Shown here: piece by piece, positions 26,425 through 34,741 of the stretch
Layout of the letters: each line of letters starts with the position of its first letter
Numbering within the stretch: position 1 is the stretch's first letter
Translations under genes and position numbers: made by a program
Assembly: GCA_010092695.1 (NCBI GenBank)
Contig: JAADJJ010000001.1
Span: forward strand, 186,001 to 250,000
Direction: 5' to 3'
DNA: 64,000 bases
DNA from: Enterobacteriaceae bacterium 4M9
GTDB lineage: Bacteria; Pseudomonadota; Gammaproteobacteria; Enterobacterales; Enterobacteriaceae
The notes under the pieces: generated by a model
Seen by the model: only the letters and a program-made list of their open reading frames with translations
The model's database searches: none
Told to the model about the DNA's origin: nothing

Positions 26425-26832
26425 TCAGGAGAACAGTTTGCCTTTGAGCAGACCGGTCGCCATGCTCAGCAGGTCGGTGCCGCCGTCAGCTTTCACTTCA
26501 CCGTCCGGGGACAGTTTGTCAACGATAGTCGGCAGGTACTGCGCCAGCATAGAGGAGGCGGTGCCTGCGTCGAGGCCCAGCTTGCTCGCCAGATCGCTAA
26601 TCGCCGGAGAGCCGAGCGCGTTGGTAATCTGTGACGGACTGATGCTCTGGTTTACCATCGTGCTGCTAATCCAGGACGCAACGATTTCGCTAAGGCCGCC
26701 CTGCTGGAATTTGGTCAGAATGGCCTGGATGCCGCCCTGCTGGTTAACCCAACCCAGAATGGCCTGAAACTTACCCAGATCGCTGTTCTGACCGCCGCCC
26801 AGCATACCGGTTACCTGATCTAATAAACCCAT
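26425..26832 (-). CDS. yidB: YidB, DUF937 protein
   Basis: YidB is a small soluble protein of the DUF937 family with no established function. The 135-residue product begins MGLLDQVTGMLGGGQ and contains the helical GLSEIVASWISS and ALGSPAISDLASKLGLD segments typical of the family. Its place between yidA and gyrB is conserved. AACGGAGG lies before the ATG. Confidence 0.93.
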   Translation of the reverse strand: MGLLDQVTGMLGGGQNSDLGKFQAILGWVNQQGGIQAILTKFQQGGLSEIVASWISSTMVNQSISPSQITNALGSPAISDLASKLGLDAGTASSMLAQYLPTIVDKLSPDGEVKADGGTDLLSMATGLLKGKLFS

Positions 26833-26911
26833 ACTTTCCTCCGTTAATTATTTCGTTGTTCCCTTATTTTACGCCAGACGGTGGGTTTCAGCACGTATCG
26901 GGCGTACAGAT

Positions 26912-26940
26912 AAACGCCATACAAAGGAGTATGGCGCTTC
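26912..26940 (-). terminator. terminator after gyrB
   Basis: GCGCCATAC-TCCTTT-GTATGGCG forms a stem about nine bases long on the minus strand, followed by TTTATCTG. It closes the dnaA-dnaN-recF-gyrB cluster 13 bases after the gyrB stop. Confidence 0.65.
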
Positions 26941-26952
26941 GTTTTATCTGAA

Positions 26953-29367
26953 TTAAATATCGATATTCGCGGCTTTAAGGGCGTTTTCTTCAATAAACGC
27001 ACGGCGCGGCTCCACCGCATCGCCCATCAACGTGGTAAACAGCTGGTCGGCGGCAATCGCGTCTTTAACGGTAACGCGCAGCATACGGCGGCTGTCCGGA
27101 TCCATGGTGGTTTCCCACAGCTGCTCCGGGTTCATCTCACCCAGCCCTTTATAGCGCTGGATAGACAGACCGCGGCGCGACTCTTTCACCAGCCACTCAA
27201 GCGCCTGCTCGAAGCTTGTCACCGGCTGGCGACGCTCGCCGCGTTCAATGAACGCGTCATCTTCAATCAGGCCACGCAGCTTCTCACCGAGCGTACACAG
27301 ACGACGGTATTCACCACCGGTCACAAACTCGCTGTCCAGCGGATAGTCGGTATCCACGCCGTGGGTACGCACGCGCACCACCGGCTCGTGGGTGTTGTTC
27401 TCGGTGTTAACACGAATATCGTACTTCCACAGGCTGCCGTGCTGCTCGTTTTCGTTGAGCGTAGTCACCAGCGTGGAAATCCAGCGCGTGACTTTTGCTT
27501 CATCCGAGAGATCGGCCTCGACCAGCGTCGGGTGATAAATCAGCTCGCCGAGCAGCGCACGCGGGAAGCGACGCTCCATGCGCGTAATCATCTTACGCAC
27601 GGCGTTGTGCTCAGACACCAGTTTCTCCAGCGACTCACCGGCCAGCGCCGGGGCGCTCGCGTTGGTGTGCAGCGTGGCACCGTCAAGCGCGATAGCAATC
27701 TGGTACTGATCCATCGCTTCGTCGTCTTTAATGTACTGTTCCTGCTTGCCTTTTTTGACCTTGTACAGCGGCGGCTGCGCGATATACACGTGGCCACGCT
27801 CAACAATTTCCGGCATCTGGCGGTAGAAGAAGGTCAGCAGCAGTGTACGGATGTGCGAGCCGTCGACGTCCGCATCGGTCATGATGATGATGCTGTGATA
27901 ACGCAGTTTGTCCGGGTTGTACTCGTCGCGGCCGATGCCGCAGCCGAGCGCGGTAATCAGCGTCGCCACTTCCTGAGAAGACAGCATCTTGTCAAAGCGC
28001 GCCTTCTCAACGTTGAGGATTTTACCTTTGAGCGGCAGAATCGCCTGGTTCTTGCGGTTGCGCCCCTGTTTTGCAGAGCCGCCCGCGGAGTCCCCTTCCA
28101 CAAGGTACAGTTCGGAGTGTGCCGGGTCGCGCTCCTGGCAGTCTGCCAGCTTGCCCGGCAGGCCTGCGAGATCCAGCGCACCTTTACGGCGCGTCATTTC
28201 GCGGGCGCGGCGCGCGGCTTCACGGGCGCGCGCGGCATCAATAATTTTGCTGACAACGATTTTCGCATCGCCCGGGTTTTCCAGCAGGTACTCGGCCAGA
28301 CGTTCGTTCATCTGCGATTCCACTGCCGATTTCACCTCAGAAGACACCAGCTTGTCTTTGGTCTGGGAGGAGAATTTCGGGTCCGGCACTTTCACCGATA
28401 CGACTGCAATCAGGCCTTCACGGGCATCGTCACCGGTGGCGCTGATCTTGGCTTTTTTGCTGTAGCCTTCCGCATCCATATAGGTGTTCAGCGTACGGGT
28501 CATCGCCGCGCGGAAGCCCGCCAGGTGCGTACCGCCGTCGCGCTGCGGAATGTTGTTGGTAAAGCAGTAAATGTTTTCCTGGAAGCCATCATTCCACTGC
28601 AGCGCCACTTCTACGCCAATGCCGTCTTTTTCGGTGGAGAAGTAGAACACGCTCGGGTGAATAGGGGTTTTGTTTTTGTTGAGGTACTCAACAAACGCCT
28701 TGATGCCGCCTTCGTAGTGGAAGTGATCCTGCTTACCGTCGCGCTTGTCGATAAGGCGAATAGACACACCAGAGTTCAGGAACGACAGCTCACGCAGGCG
28801 CTTGGCCAGGATGTCGTATTCGAATTCAACCACATTGGTGAAGGTTTCATGGCTCGGCCAGAAACGCACCAGCGTACCGGTCAGGTCCGTGTCGCCGGTC
28901 ACGCCGAGCGGTGCCTGCGGCACGCCGTGCTGGTATTCCTGCTGATGCACTTTGCCGTCGCGGCGAATCACCAGCTCCAGTTTTTGTGACAGGGCGTTAA
29001 CCACGGAGACGCCCACGCCGTGCAGGCCGCCGGAGACTTTATAGGAGTTATCGTCAAATTTACCGCCTGCGTGCAGCACGGTCATGATAACTTCTGCAGC
29101 AGAGACGCCTTCTTCCGGGTGAATGCCGGTCGGGATGCCACGGCCATCGTCCTGTACGGAGACGGAATTATCGGCGTGGATCGTTACCACGATGTCTTTA
29201 CAGTGGCCAGCGAGCGCTTCGTCGATAGCGTTATCCACAACCTCGAATACCATGTGGTGCAGACCGGTCCCGTCATCCGTGTCGCCGATATACATGCCCG
29301 GGCGCTTACGCACCGCATCCAGTCCTTTAAGGACTTTGATACTGGAGGAGTCATAAGAATTCGACAT
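26953..29367 (-). CDS. gyrB: DNA gyrase subunit B
   Basis: GyrB is the ATPase subunit of gyrase, which with GyrA introduces negative supercoils. The 804-residue product has the GHKL ATPase motif EVVDNAIDEALAG near residue 40, the TOPRIM motifs EGDSAGG (about 424) and DADVDGSHI (about 498), and the Gram-negative insertion. The usual quinolone-determining residues in the EGDSAGG region look unchanged. ATG 29367 gives MSNSYDSSS as in E. coli; a TTG one codon upstream was not used. Confidence 0.99.
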   Translation of the reverse strand: MSNSYDSSSIKVLKGLDAVRKRPGMYIGDTDDGTGLHHMVFEVVDNAIDEALAGHCKDIVVTIHADNSVSVQDDGRGIPTGIHPEEGVSAAEVIMTVLHAGGKFDDNSYKVSGGLHGVGVSVVNALSQKLELVIRRDGKVHQQEYQHGVPQAPLGVTGDTDLTGTLVRFWPSHETFTNVVEFEYDILAKRLRELSFLNSGVSIRLIDKRDGKQDHFHYEGGIKAFVEYLNKNKTPIHPSVFYFSTEKDGIGVEVALQWNDGFQENIYCFTNNIPQRDGGTHLAGFRAAMTRTLNTYMDAEGYSKKAKISATGDDAREGLIAVVSVKVPDPKFSSQTKDKLVSSEVKSAVESQMNERLAEYLLENPGDAKIVVSKIIDAARAREAARRAREMTRRKGALDLAGLPGKLADCQERDPAHSELYLVEGDSAGGSAKQGRNRKNQAILPLKGKILNVEKARFDKMLSSQEVATLITALGCGIGRDEYNPDKLRYHSIIIMTDADVDGSHIRTLLLTFFYRQMPEIVERGHVYIAQPPLYKVKKGKQEQYIKDDEAMDQYQIAIALDGATLHTNASAPALAGESLEKLVSEHNAVRKMITRMERRFPRALLGELIYHPTLVEADLSDEAKVTRWISTLVTTLNENEQHGSLWKYDIRVNTENNTHEPVVRVRTHGVDTDYPLDSEFVTGGEYRRLCTLGEKLRGLIEDDAFIERGERRQPVTSFEQALEWLVKESRRGLSIQRYKGLGEMNPEQLWETTMDPDSRRMLRVTVKDAIAADQLFTTLMGDAVEPRRAFIEENALKAANIDI

Positions 29368-29394
29368 CAACGTTTCTCGCTCATTTAGTCAAAA

Positions 29395-30468
29395 TTAATC
29401 TGCTATTTTACCCTTTTCCACGGCGAACATCTTCGAATTTTTGTCCGTCATATCCATCACATGTTCTGCGCTAATTGCGCTGACAAAAACCTGTGACTGC
29501 GTGGCTTTTAACCGGCTGGCCAGAAGGCCGCGACGGGCATCGTCGAGTTCCGAGGCAAAATCATCGATAAGGTACAGACAGCGCCGCCCGCTCTGGCGAG
29601 TGAGGAATTCCCCCTGCGCCAGGCGCAGTGCGCACATCAGTAGTTTTAGCTGCCCGCGCGACAGCGTATCTTCCACAGGCGCGCCGTCGGCGCGAATGCG
29701 AAAATCGGCCTTGTGCGGGCCGTGCGCGGTGTAGGTCAACATGCGGTCGCGCTCAAAACCGCGCTCCAGCACCTGCGCGTAGTCGGTTTCTTTCTCCCAG
29801 CCGCGCTGAAAGGAGAACGACAGCGCAAACTCCGGTAGAAACTGGGCGCAGGTGTCTGCCATGTCGGCCGCAATCGCTTCGCTGTACTCGGCGCGCCACC
29901 GGCTGATTTGCTCGGCCAGCGGCACCAGTTCCCGGTCCCAGGCCAGCAGTTGGGAGTAGCGCGACACCTGGCGCAGCGCCGCGTTGCGCTGTTTAATCAG
30001 GCGCTTGAGGTTGCTCCAGGCCACAAAGAAGCCGGGTTCGTTATGAAAGCAGCCCCAGTCGATAAACGCGCGGCGAAATTTCGGGCCGCCGTTCAGTAAG
30101 GTGAAGCCTTCGGGCGTGATGAGCTGCATGGGCATCAGCAGCGCCAGTTCGGCAATTTTGTGGCCGTCACTGCCGTCAATACGCACTTTGCTGTCGCCGT
30201 TGCGATCTTTACTCAGCCCAACGGCCGTCTCACGCTCCTCGCCTTTGAGCCTGCCGTGCAGCACAAACTCGTTCTGCTCGTGGCGAATCACGCGGCCAAT
30301 CTGGATGCTGCGAAACGCCCGCCCGTGCCCAAGGGTATAGATAGCCTCAAGCACGCTGGTTTTGCCGCTGCCGTTGGCACCAACCAGGAAGTTAAAACCG
30401 GGGGAAAGCGTGAGATCCGCGTTTTCGATATTGCGGAAGTCTTTGATGATGAGACGCGTCAGAGACAT
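29395..30468 (-). CDS. recF: DNA replication and repair protein RecF
   Basis: RecF is an SMC-like ATPase that helps load RecA at single-strand gaps. The 357-residue protein has Walker A GANGSGKT at residues 30-37, the ABC signature LSRGQLKLL near 270, and the Walker B stretch LIDDFASELD. In E. coli recF follows dnaN almost without a gap; here 428 bases containing two ERIC-like elements separate them, so recF may rely more on its own promoter. Confidence 0.98.
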   Translation of the reverse strand: MSLTRLIIKDFRNIENADLTLSPGFNFLVGANGSGKTSVLEAIYTLGHGRAFRSIQIGRVIRHEQNEFVLHGRLKGEERETAVGLSKDRNGDSKVRIDGSDGHKIAELALLMPMQLITPEGFTLLNGGPKFRRAFIDWGCFHNEPGFFVAWSNLKRLIKQRNAALRQVSRYSQLLAWDRELVPLAEQISRWRAEYSEAIAADMADTCAQFLPEFALSFSFQRGWEKETDYAQVLERGFERDRMLTYTAHGPHKADFRIRADGAPVEDTLSRGQLKLLMCALRLAQGEFLTRQSGRRCLYLIDDFASELDDARRGLLASRLKATQSQVFVSAISAEHVMDMTDKNSKMFAVEKGKIAD

Positions 30469-30637
30469 GGTGATTTCTCGGGCCGGGGCATGATTAGCGC
30501 GGCCAGCCTACGCATAACAAACCAATACAGCAAGCACAGTCCTTGTTTGAGGTGAAACGCGCGCGCACAAATGGCAGCAGTTTTGATTTTTATTTACCGC
30601 CGCCCTTCAACCAACCCAATCAGGTTATACCACCCAA
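30469..30637. other. dnaN-recF spacer, unique part
   Basis: This 169-base stretch lies between recF and the first ERIC-like element. It has no gene. It may supply recF with a promoter, but no strong hexamer pair was recognised. Confidence 0.3.
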
Positions 30638-30761
30638 CCAGGCCGTCGGCGGCGGCGCCAGTTTGAACACGGACAGCGCACAGGCCCGGGAGCGTACACG
30701 GAGTACGTGACCGGGGCGAGCACTGCCCAGGTTCAAAATGGCGAGTAAGCCAGGCCGCTTA
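30638..30761. repeat. ERIC-like palindromic element, copy A
   Basis: This 124-base copy runs from CCAGGCCGTCGGCGG to CCAGGCCGCTTA. Arms at 30656-30668 (CGCCAGTTTGAAC) and 30731-30743 (GTTCAAAATGGCG) pair at 12 of 13 positions. The tip is CGTAC-ACGGA-GTACG at 30693-30707. The core GGAGCGTACACGGAGTACGTGACCG resembles the ERIC core (AGCTTACATAAGTAAGTGAC). The element is extragenic and palindromic, like ERIC/IRU sequences of enterobacteria. Confidence 0.75.
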
Positions 30762-30771
30762 TCGCCCACAT

Positions 30772-30894
30772 CCAGGCCGTCGGCGGCGCAGTTAGTCTGG
30801 TCACGGCCTGCGCGCAGCTACCGGAGCGTACTGAAGTACGTGAGGATAGCGAGCACAGCCCGGGGCCAGAATAACAAGTAAGCCAGGCCGCTTA
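30772..30894. repeat. ERIC-like palindromic element, copy B
   Basis: A second copy in the same orientation has the same ends (CCAGGCCGTCGGCGG to CCAGGCCGCTTA). Its arms differ in sequence but still pair: GTTAGTCTGGTC at 30791-30802 with GGCCAGAATAAC at 30864-30875. The tip is CGTAC-TGAA-GTACG. It ends two bases from the dnaN stop codon. Confidence 0.75.
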
Positions 30895-30896
30895 AC

Positions 30897-31997
30897 CTAC
30901 AACCTCATCGGCATGACGACATAGGCAGCAGCCTGACTGGCCGCATCTTCTATCTGCACGCTCGACACCGAATCGGTCAGCAGAATCCGCACGTTCTCGC
31001 ACTTAAGCGCGTTCAGCACGTCCAGCACATAGCTCACGTTAAAACCAATCTCAAGGTCGGTCCCACCGTAAGTCACATCAAGAATCTCTTCCGCCTCTTC
31101 CTGTTCCGGGTTATTGGCAGTGATTTTGATTTGGTTCTGGCTCACGTACAAACGCACACCGCGAAACTTCTCGTTTGAGAGAATAGCCGCGCGGGCAAAG
31201 GCCTGCTTGAGCAGGTCGCAACCGGCTTCCAGCGTTTTGTCCGGGTTTTTCGGCAGCACGCGGCGGTAGTCCGGGAAGCGGCCATCCACCAGTTTGGAGG
31301 TGAAGATGAAGTCGCCAACGTGGGCGCGGATGTTGTTGCTGCCAATCTGCACGCGCAGCGGCGTATCACCGCCGTCGAGCATACGCATCAGCTCAATCAC
31401 GCCTTTACGCGGTACGATAACCGAATGGTCCGGCAACGACTGTCCCACCGGCATCGCGCACACCGCCAGACGGTGGCCGTCGGTCGCGACCGTGCGCAAC
31501 TCCTCACCAGCGGTTTCAAACAGCATGCCGTTGAGGTAGTAACGCACGTCCTGATGGGCCATAGAGAACTGGGTTGCCTCAATCAGGCGCTTCATGGTGG
31601 CCTGCGGCAGAGTGAATTCGACCTCGCTCTGCCAGTCGTCCAGGTTCGGGAAATCAGCCGCAGGCAGCGTGGAGAGCGAGAAGCGGCTGCGCCCGGAGCG
31701 CACCAGCATACGGTCGCCTTCCAGTTGCAGCGCAATCTCCGCACCTTCCGGCAGGCCGCGGCAGATATCAAAAAACTTGCGCGCCGGTACGGTGGTCGCG
31801 CCCGGCTCGTGCGGCTGAGTCAGCGCAACGCGGGCAACCATCTCCATTTCAAGATCGGTGCCGGTCAGCGACAATGCGCCTTCGCTCACCTGCAACAGCA
31901 GGTTGCCAAGGATAGGCAGCGTCGGGCGTCCACCGAGCGGGCCGCTTACCTGTTGCAGCGGCTTTAATAAATGTTCACGTTCAACGGTAAATTTCAT
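30897..31997 (-). CDS. dnaN: DNA polymerase III beta subunit (sliding clamp)
   Basis: DnaN is the ring-shaped sliding clamp that tethers DNA polymerases to the template. The 366-residue length and the three repeated clamp domains match E. coli. The N-terminus is MKFTVEREHLLKPLQQVSGPLGGRPTL-like and the C-terminus ends MPMRL, part of the partner-binding pocket. It starts four bases after dnaA ends, so both are co-transcribed. Confidence 0.99.
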   Translation of the reverse strand: MKFTVEREHLLKPLQQVSGPLGGRPTLPILGNLLLQVSEGALSLTGTDLEMEMVARVALTQPHEPGATTVPARKFFDICRGLPEGAEIALQLEGDRMLVRSGRSRFSLSTLPAADFPNLDDWQSEVEFTLPQATMKRLIEATQFSMAHQDVRYYLNGMLFETAGEELRTVATDGHRLAVCAMPVGQSLPDHSVIVPRKGVIELMRMLDGGDTPLRVQIGSNNIRAHVGDFIFTSKLVDGRFPDYRRVLPKNPDKTLEAGCDLLKQAFARAAILSNEKFRGVRLYVSQNQIKITANNPEQEEAEEILDVTYGGTDLEIGFNVSYVLDVLNALKCENVRILLTDSVSSVQIEDAASQAAAYVVMPMRL

Positions 31998-32001
31998 AGC
32001 G

Positions 32002-33402
32002 TCACGAAGATAATGTTCTGATTAAATTGGAAAAATCTTCTTTAATATCGTGGCTTTCTTCACGCAGCTGTTCAATCTTACGACAGGCGTGCAGCACCGT
32101 AGTATGGTCGCGGCCACCAAACGCATCGCCAATTTCCGGCAGACTGTGGTTGGTGAGCTCTTTAGCCAGCGCCATCGCCATCTGGCGCGGACGGGCTACC
32201 GAGCGGGAGCGCCGCTTGGACAGCAGATCGGCAACTTTGATCTTATAGTACTCGGCCACCGTCTTCTGAATATTGTCGATGGTGACCAGCTTTTCCTGCA
32301 GTGCCAGCAGATCGCGCAGCGCTTCACGCACGAAATCAATGGTAATGGCACGGCCGGTAAAATTGGCATTAGCAATAACGCGGTTCAGTGCGCCTTCCAG
32401 CTCACGCACGTTTGAACGCAGGCGTTTGGCGATAAAAAATGCCACTTCGCCCGGCAGCCGGATGTCGTTTTCATCGGCCTTTTTCATCAGAATCGCGACG
32501 CGGGTTTCCAGCTCCGGCGGCTCAATCGCCACCGTCAGCCCCCAGCCGAAGCGCGACTTAAGTCGGTCTTCTACGCCGTTTATCTCTTTGGGATAGCGGT
32601 CGGAGGTAAGGATGATTTGCTGGTTGCCCTCAAGCAGCGCGTTGAAGGTATGGAAAAACTCTTCCTGCGAGCGCTCTTTATTGGCAAAAAACTGAATGTC
32701 ATCAATGAGCAGCGCGTCAACCGAACGGTAGTAGCGCTTAAACTCTTCAATGGCGTTGTTTTGCAGCGCTTTAACCATGTCCTGCACAAAACGCTCAGAG
32801 TGCATGTACACCACTTTCGCGTTGGGTTTGCGCGCGATGATGCCGTTACCCACCGCGTGCAACAGGTGCGTTTTACCCAGACCCGTGCCGCCATAGAGGA
32901 ACAGCGGGTTATACGCGCCGCCCGGGTTATCTGCGACCTGGCGTGCGGCTGCACGTGCCAGCTGGTTGGATTTACCTTCGACGAAGTTATCAAAGGTGTG
33001 CTTAAGATTGACGTTAGAGCGGTAGGCCGGTTCTGCCGGGGCCGGGGACGGCACGTTATCCCAGCTTGGGCGCGCCGGAATGGCGGCAGCAGAACGAGCG
33101 GTAGCCTGAACCGGCGCAGCGGCCATCATTTCAGGCTGCCTGACCGGCTGGTTTGCCGGGCGGCTGCCGACTTCAAAGCGCAGCAATGGCGCGTCAGAGC
33201 CGCAAAAATCGTTGAGTAGACCGTTGATATTGTTGAGGTATTTATCTCTTACCCAGTCCAGAACAAACCGGTTGGGTGCATACAGAGCCAGCGTGTTATC
33301 GCTCAGTTCTGCCTGCAGAGGGCGTATCCACATGCTGAACTCAGTGGCGGGTAACTCATCCTGCAATCGGGCAAGACACTGTTGCCATAGCGAAAGTGAC
33401 AC
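32002..33402 (-). CDS. dnaA: chromosomal replication initiator DnaA
   Basis: DnaA binds DnaA boxes at oriC and melts the origin when bound to ATP; it also represses its own gene. The 466-residue product has domain I at the N-terminus, a variable linker near residues 87-130, the AAA+ domain with Walker A GGTGLGKT and Walker B LLIDDIQF, and domain IV with the DNA-binding signature GGRDHTTVLHACRKIE. The GTG start at 33402 was chosen because it gives the E. coli N-terminus SLSLWQQCLARLQDE and has GGAG upstream; a longer frame to 33474 is unsupported. Confidence 0.99.
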   Translation of the reverse strand: MSLSLWQQCLARLQDELPATEFSMWIRPLQAELSDNTLALYAPNRFVLDWVRDKYLNNINGLLNDFCGSDAPLLRFEVGSRPANQPVRQPEMMAAAPVQATARSAAAIPARPSWDNVPSPAPAEPAYRSNVNLKHTFDNFVEGKSNQLARAAARQVADNPGGAYNPLFLYGGTGLGKTHLLHAVGNGIIARKPNAKVVYMHSERFVQDMVKALQNNAIEEFKRYYRSVDALLIDDIQFFANKERSQEEFFHTFNALLEGNQQIILTSDRYPKEINGVEDRLKSRFGWGLTVAIEPPELETRVAILMKKADENDIRLPGEVAFFIAKRLRSNVRELEGALNRVIANANFTGRAITIDFVREALRDLLALQEKLVTIDNIQKTVAEYYKIKVADLLSKRRSRSVARPRQMAMALAKELTNHSLPEIGDAFGGRDHTTVLHACRKIEQLREESHDIKEDFSNLIRTLSS

Positions 33403-33760
33403 GGCGGACTCCACTCGAACAAAGTCGATCAAATAATGAAAACGGGTACGTTCAGTTAATGATTGTTGACACACGCCGACATAAACCCGGTTCGGGTAGC
33501 GTGCGAACCGCTATTTGCGGTTTCCCCACATCCTGCCAACGAGGAGGATCGCGATCGGGGCCGCAGATCATAGCCGAAAGCGCGCCGGAGATCTTCTGTT
33601 TCTCACAGATTCTTGCCAATTTATCCACAGGGCACGACCTGGCGGCTTAAGTGTAATCGATCCTGGCATGAGCGCGGCAGGATTTCCTCCTGTATTAGAA
33701 AATACAATAGTGCCGCCCGGCAGCCGTCACAGGATCTCAATAAGATCCTGGGCGATCCTT
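33403..33760 (-). promoter_or_regulatory. dnaA promoter and control region
   Basis: This region holds a perfect DnaA box TTATCCACA at 33621-33629 (plus strand), consistent with autoregulation. Eight GATC Dam sites lie between about 33547 and 33755, the usual substrate for SeqA sequestration after initiation. A possible -10 TATGAT (minus strand, 33567-33572) would start a dnaA transcript with a leader of about 160 bases. The layout resembles the E. coli dnaA1P/dnaA2P region. Confidence 0.8.
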
Positions 33761-33875
33761 GCGCTTTATCCGCTTCCCCGTATAATCCTTCACCCGGTGC
33801 GTGTTGCCTTGTCTTCATCTGTTCATAGCATGAGCAAATGGGTGTCAAAAAGCGCGGGGATATAAGGAAAGTGAA

Positions 33876-33904
33876 TTGACTCCGGAGTGTACAATTATTA
33901 CAAT
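33876..33904 (+). promoter_or_regulatory. rpmH promoter
   Basis: TTGACT at 33876-33881 and TACAAT at 33899-33904 are separated by exactly 17 bases, reading toward rpmH. This is a strong sigma-70 pair, as expected for a ribosomal protein gene. Confidence 0.8.
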
Positions 33905-33993
33905 CCGGCCTCTTTTATCAGCCACGACTTCCGCGTGGGTTGCTCACTAACCAGCCGGGCATACGCAAAAGTCTGTGTAATTTAATAGTTTAG

Positions 33994-34146
<153 letters not shown>

Positions 34147-34158
34147 TAGCTAACCCTC

Positions 34159-34518
34159 GTGGTTAAGCTCGCTTTTCCCAGGGAGTTACGTTTGCTAACT
34201 CCCGGTCACTTCACCTTCGTCTTCCAGCAGCCACAACGGGCTGGCTCGCCGCAAATCACCATTCTCGGCCGCCTGAATTCGCTGGGGCATCCCCGCATCG
34301 GTCTCACCGTCGCCAAGAAAAATGTCAAACGTGCTCATGAACGCAACCGGATTAAACGTCTGGCGCGTGAAAGCTTTCGTCTGCGTCAGCATGAGCTGCC
34401 GTCGATGGATTTTGTCATTGTGGCGAAAAAAGGTGTTGCCGAACTCGATAACCGGGCACTGTCGGAAGTACTGGAAAAATTATGGCGCCGCCATTGTCGC
34501 CTGGCTCGCGAATCCTGA
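34159..34518 (+). CDS. rnpA: ribonuclease P protein component
   Basis: RnpA is the protein subunit of RNase P and helps the catalytic RNA bind tRNA precursors. The 119-residue product has the RNR motif AHERNRIKRLARESFR near residue 60. The start is GTG at 34159, as in E. coli. Its 3' end overlaps yidD by 37 bases. Confidence 0.98.
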   Translation: MVKLAFPRELRLLTPGHFTFVFQQPQRAGSPQITILGRLNSLGHPRIGLTVAKKNVKRAHERNRIKRLARESFRLRQHELPSMDFVIVAKKGVAELDNRALSEVLEKLWRRHCRLARES

Positions 34519-34739
34519 TAGCCCTCATTCGGGTTTATCAGCGCCTGATTAGTCCGCTTCTCGGGCCGCATTGCCGTTTTCACCCCACCTGCTCACAGTA
34601 CTCAGTTGAGGCATTGCGCAGGTTTGGGATGATAAAAGGCAGTTGGTTGACGATAAAACGCGTATTAAAATGCCACCCTTTGAACCCTGGTGGTGACGAT
34701 CCCGTCCCGCCTGGACCCTTTGATACCAGAGAACACTAA
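34482..34739 (+). CDS. yidD: membrane protein insertion efficiency factor YidD
   Basis: YidD is a small membrane-associated protein that aids insertion of proteins by YidC. The 85-residue product has the family cysteine pattern GPHCRFHPTCSQYSVEAL and the C-terminal HPLNPGGDDPVP. It starts inside rnpA in another frame and ends two bases before yidC, indicating translational coupling of the whole group. Confidence 0.97.
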   Translation: MAPPLSPGSRILIALIRVYQRLISPLLGPHCRFHPTCSQYSVEALRRFGMIKGSWLTIKRVLKCHPLNPGGDDPVPPGPFDTREH

Positions 34740-34741
34740 CG

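Noticed and set aside
27361..28989. 542-codon plus-strand frame opposite gyrB
   Set aside because: It lies wholly antisense to the highly conserved gyrB, has the His/Arg/Val-rich composition of a shadow frame, and has no ribosome-binding site.
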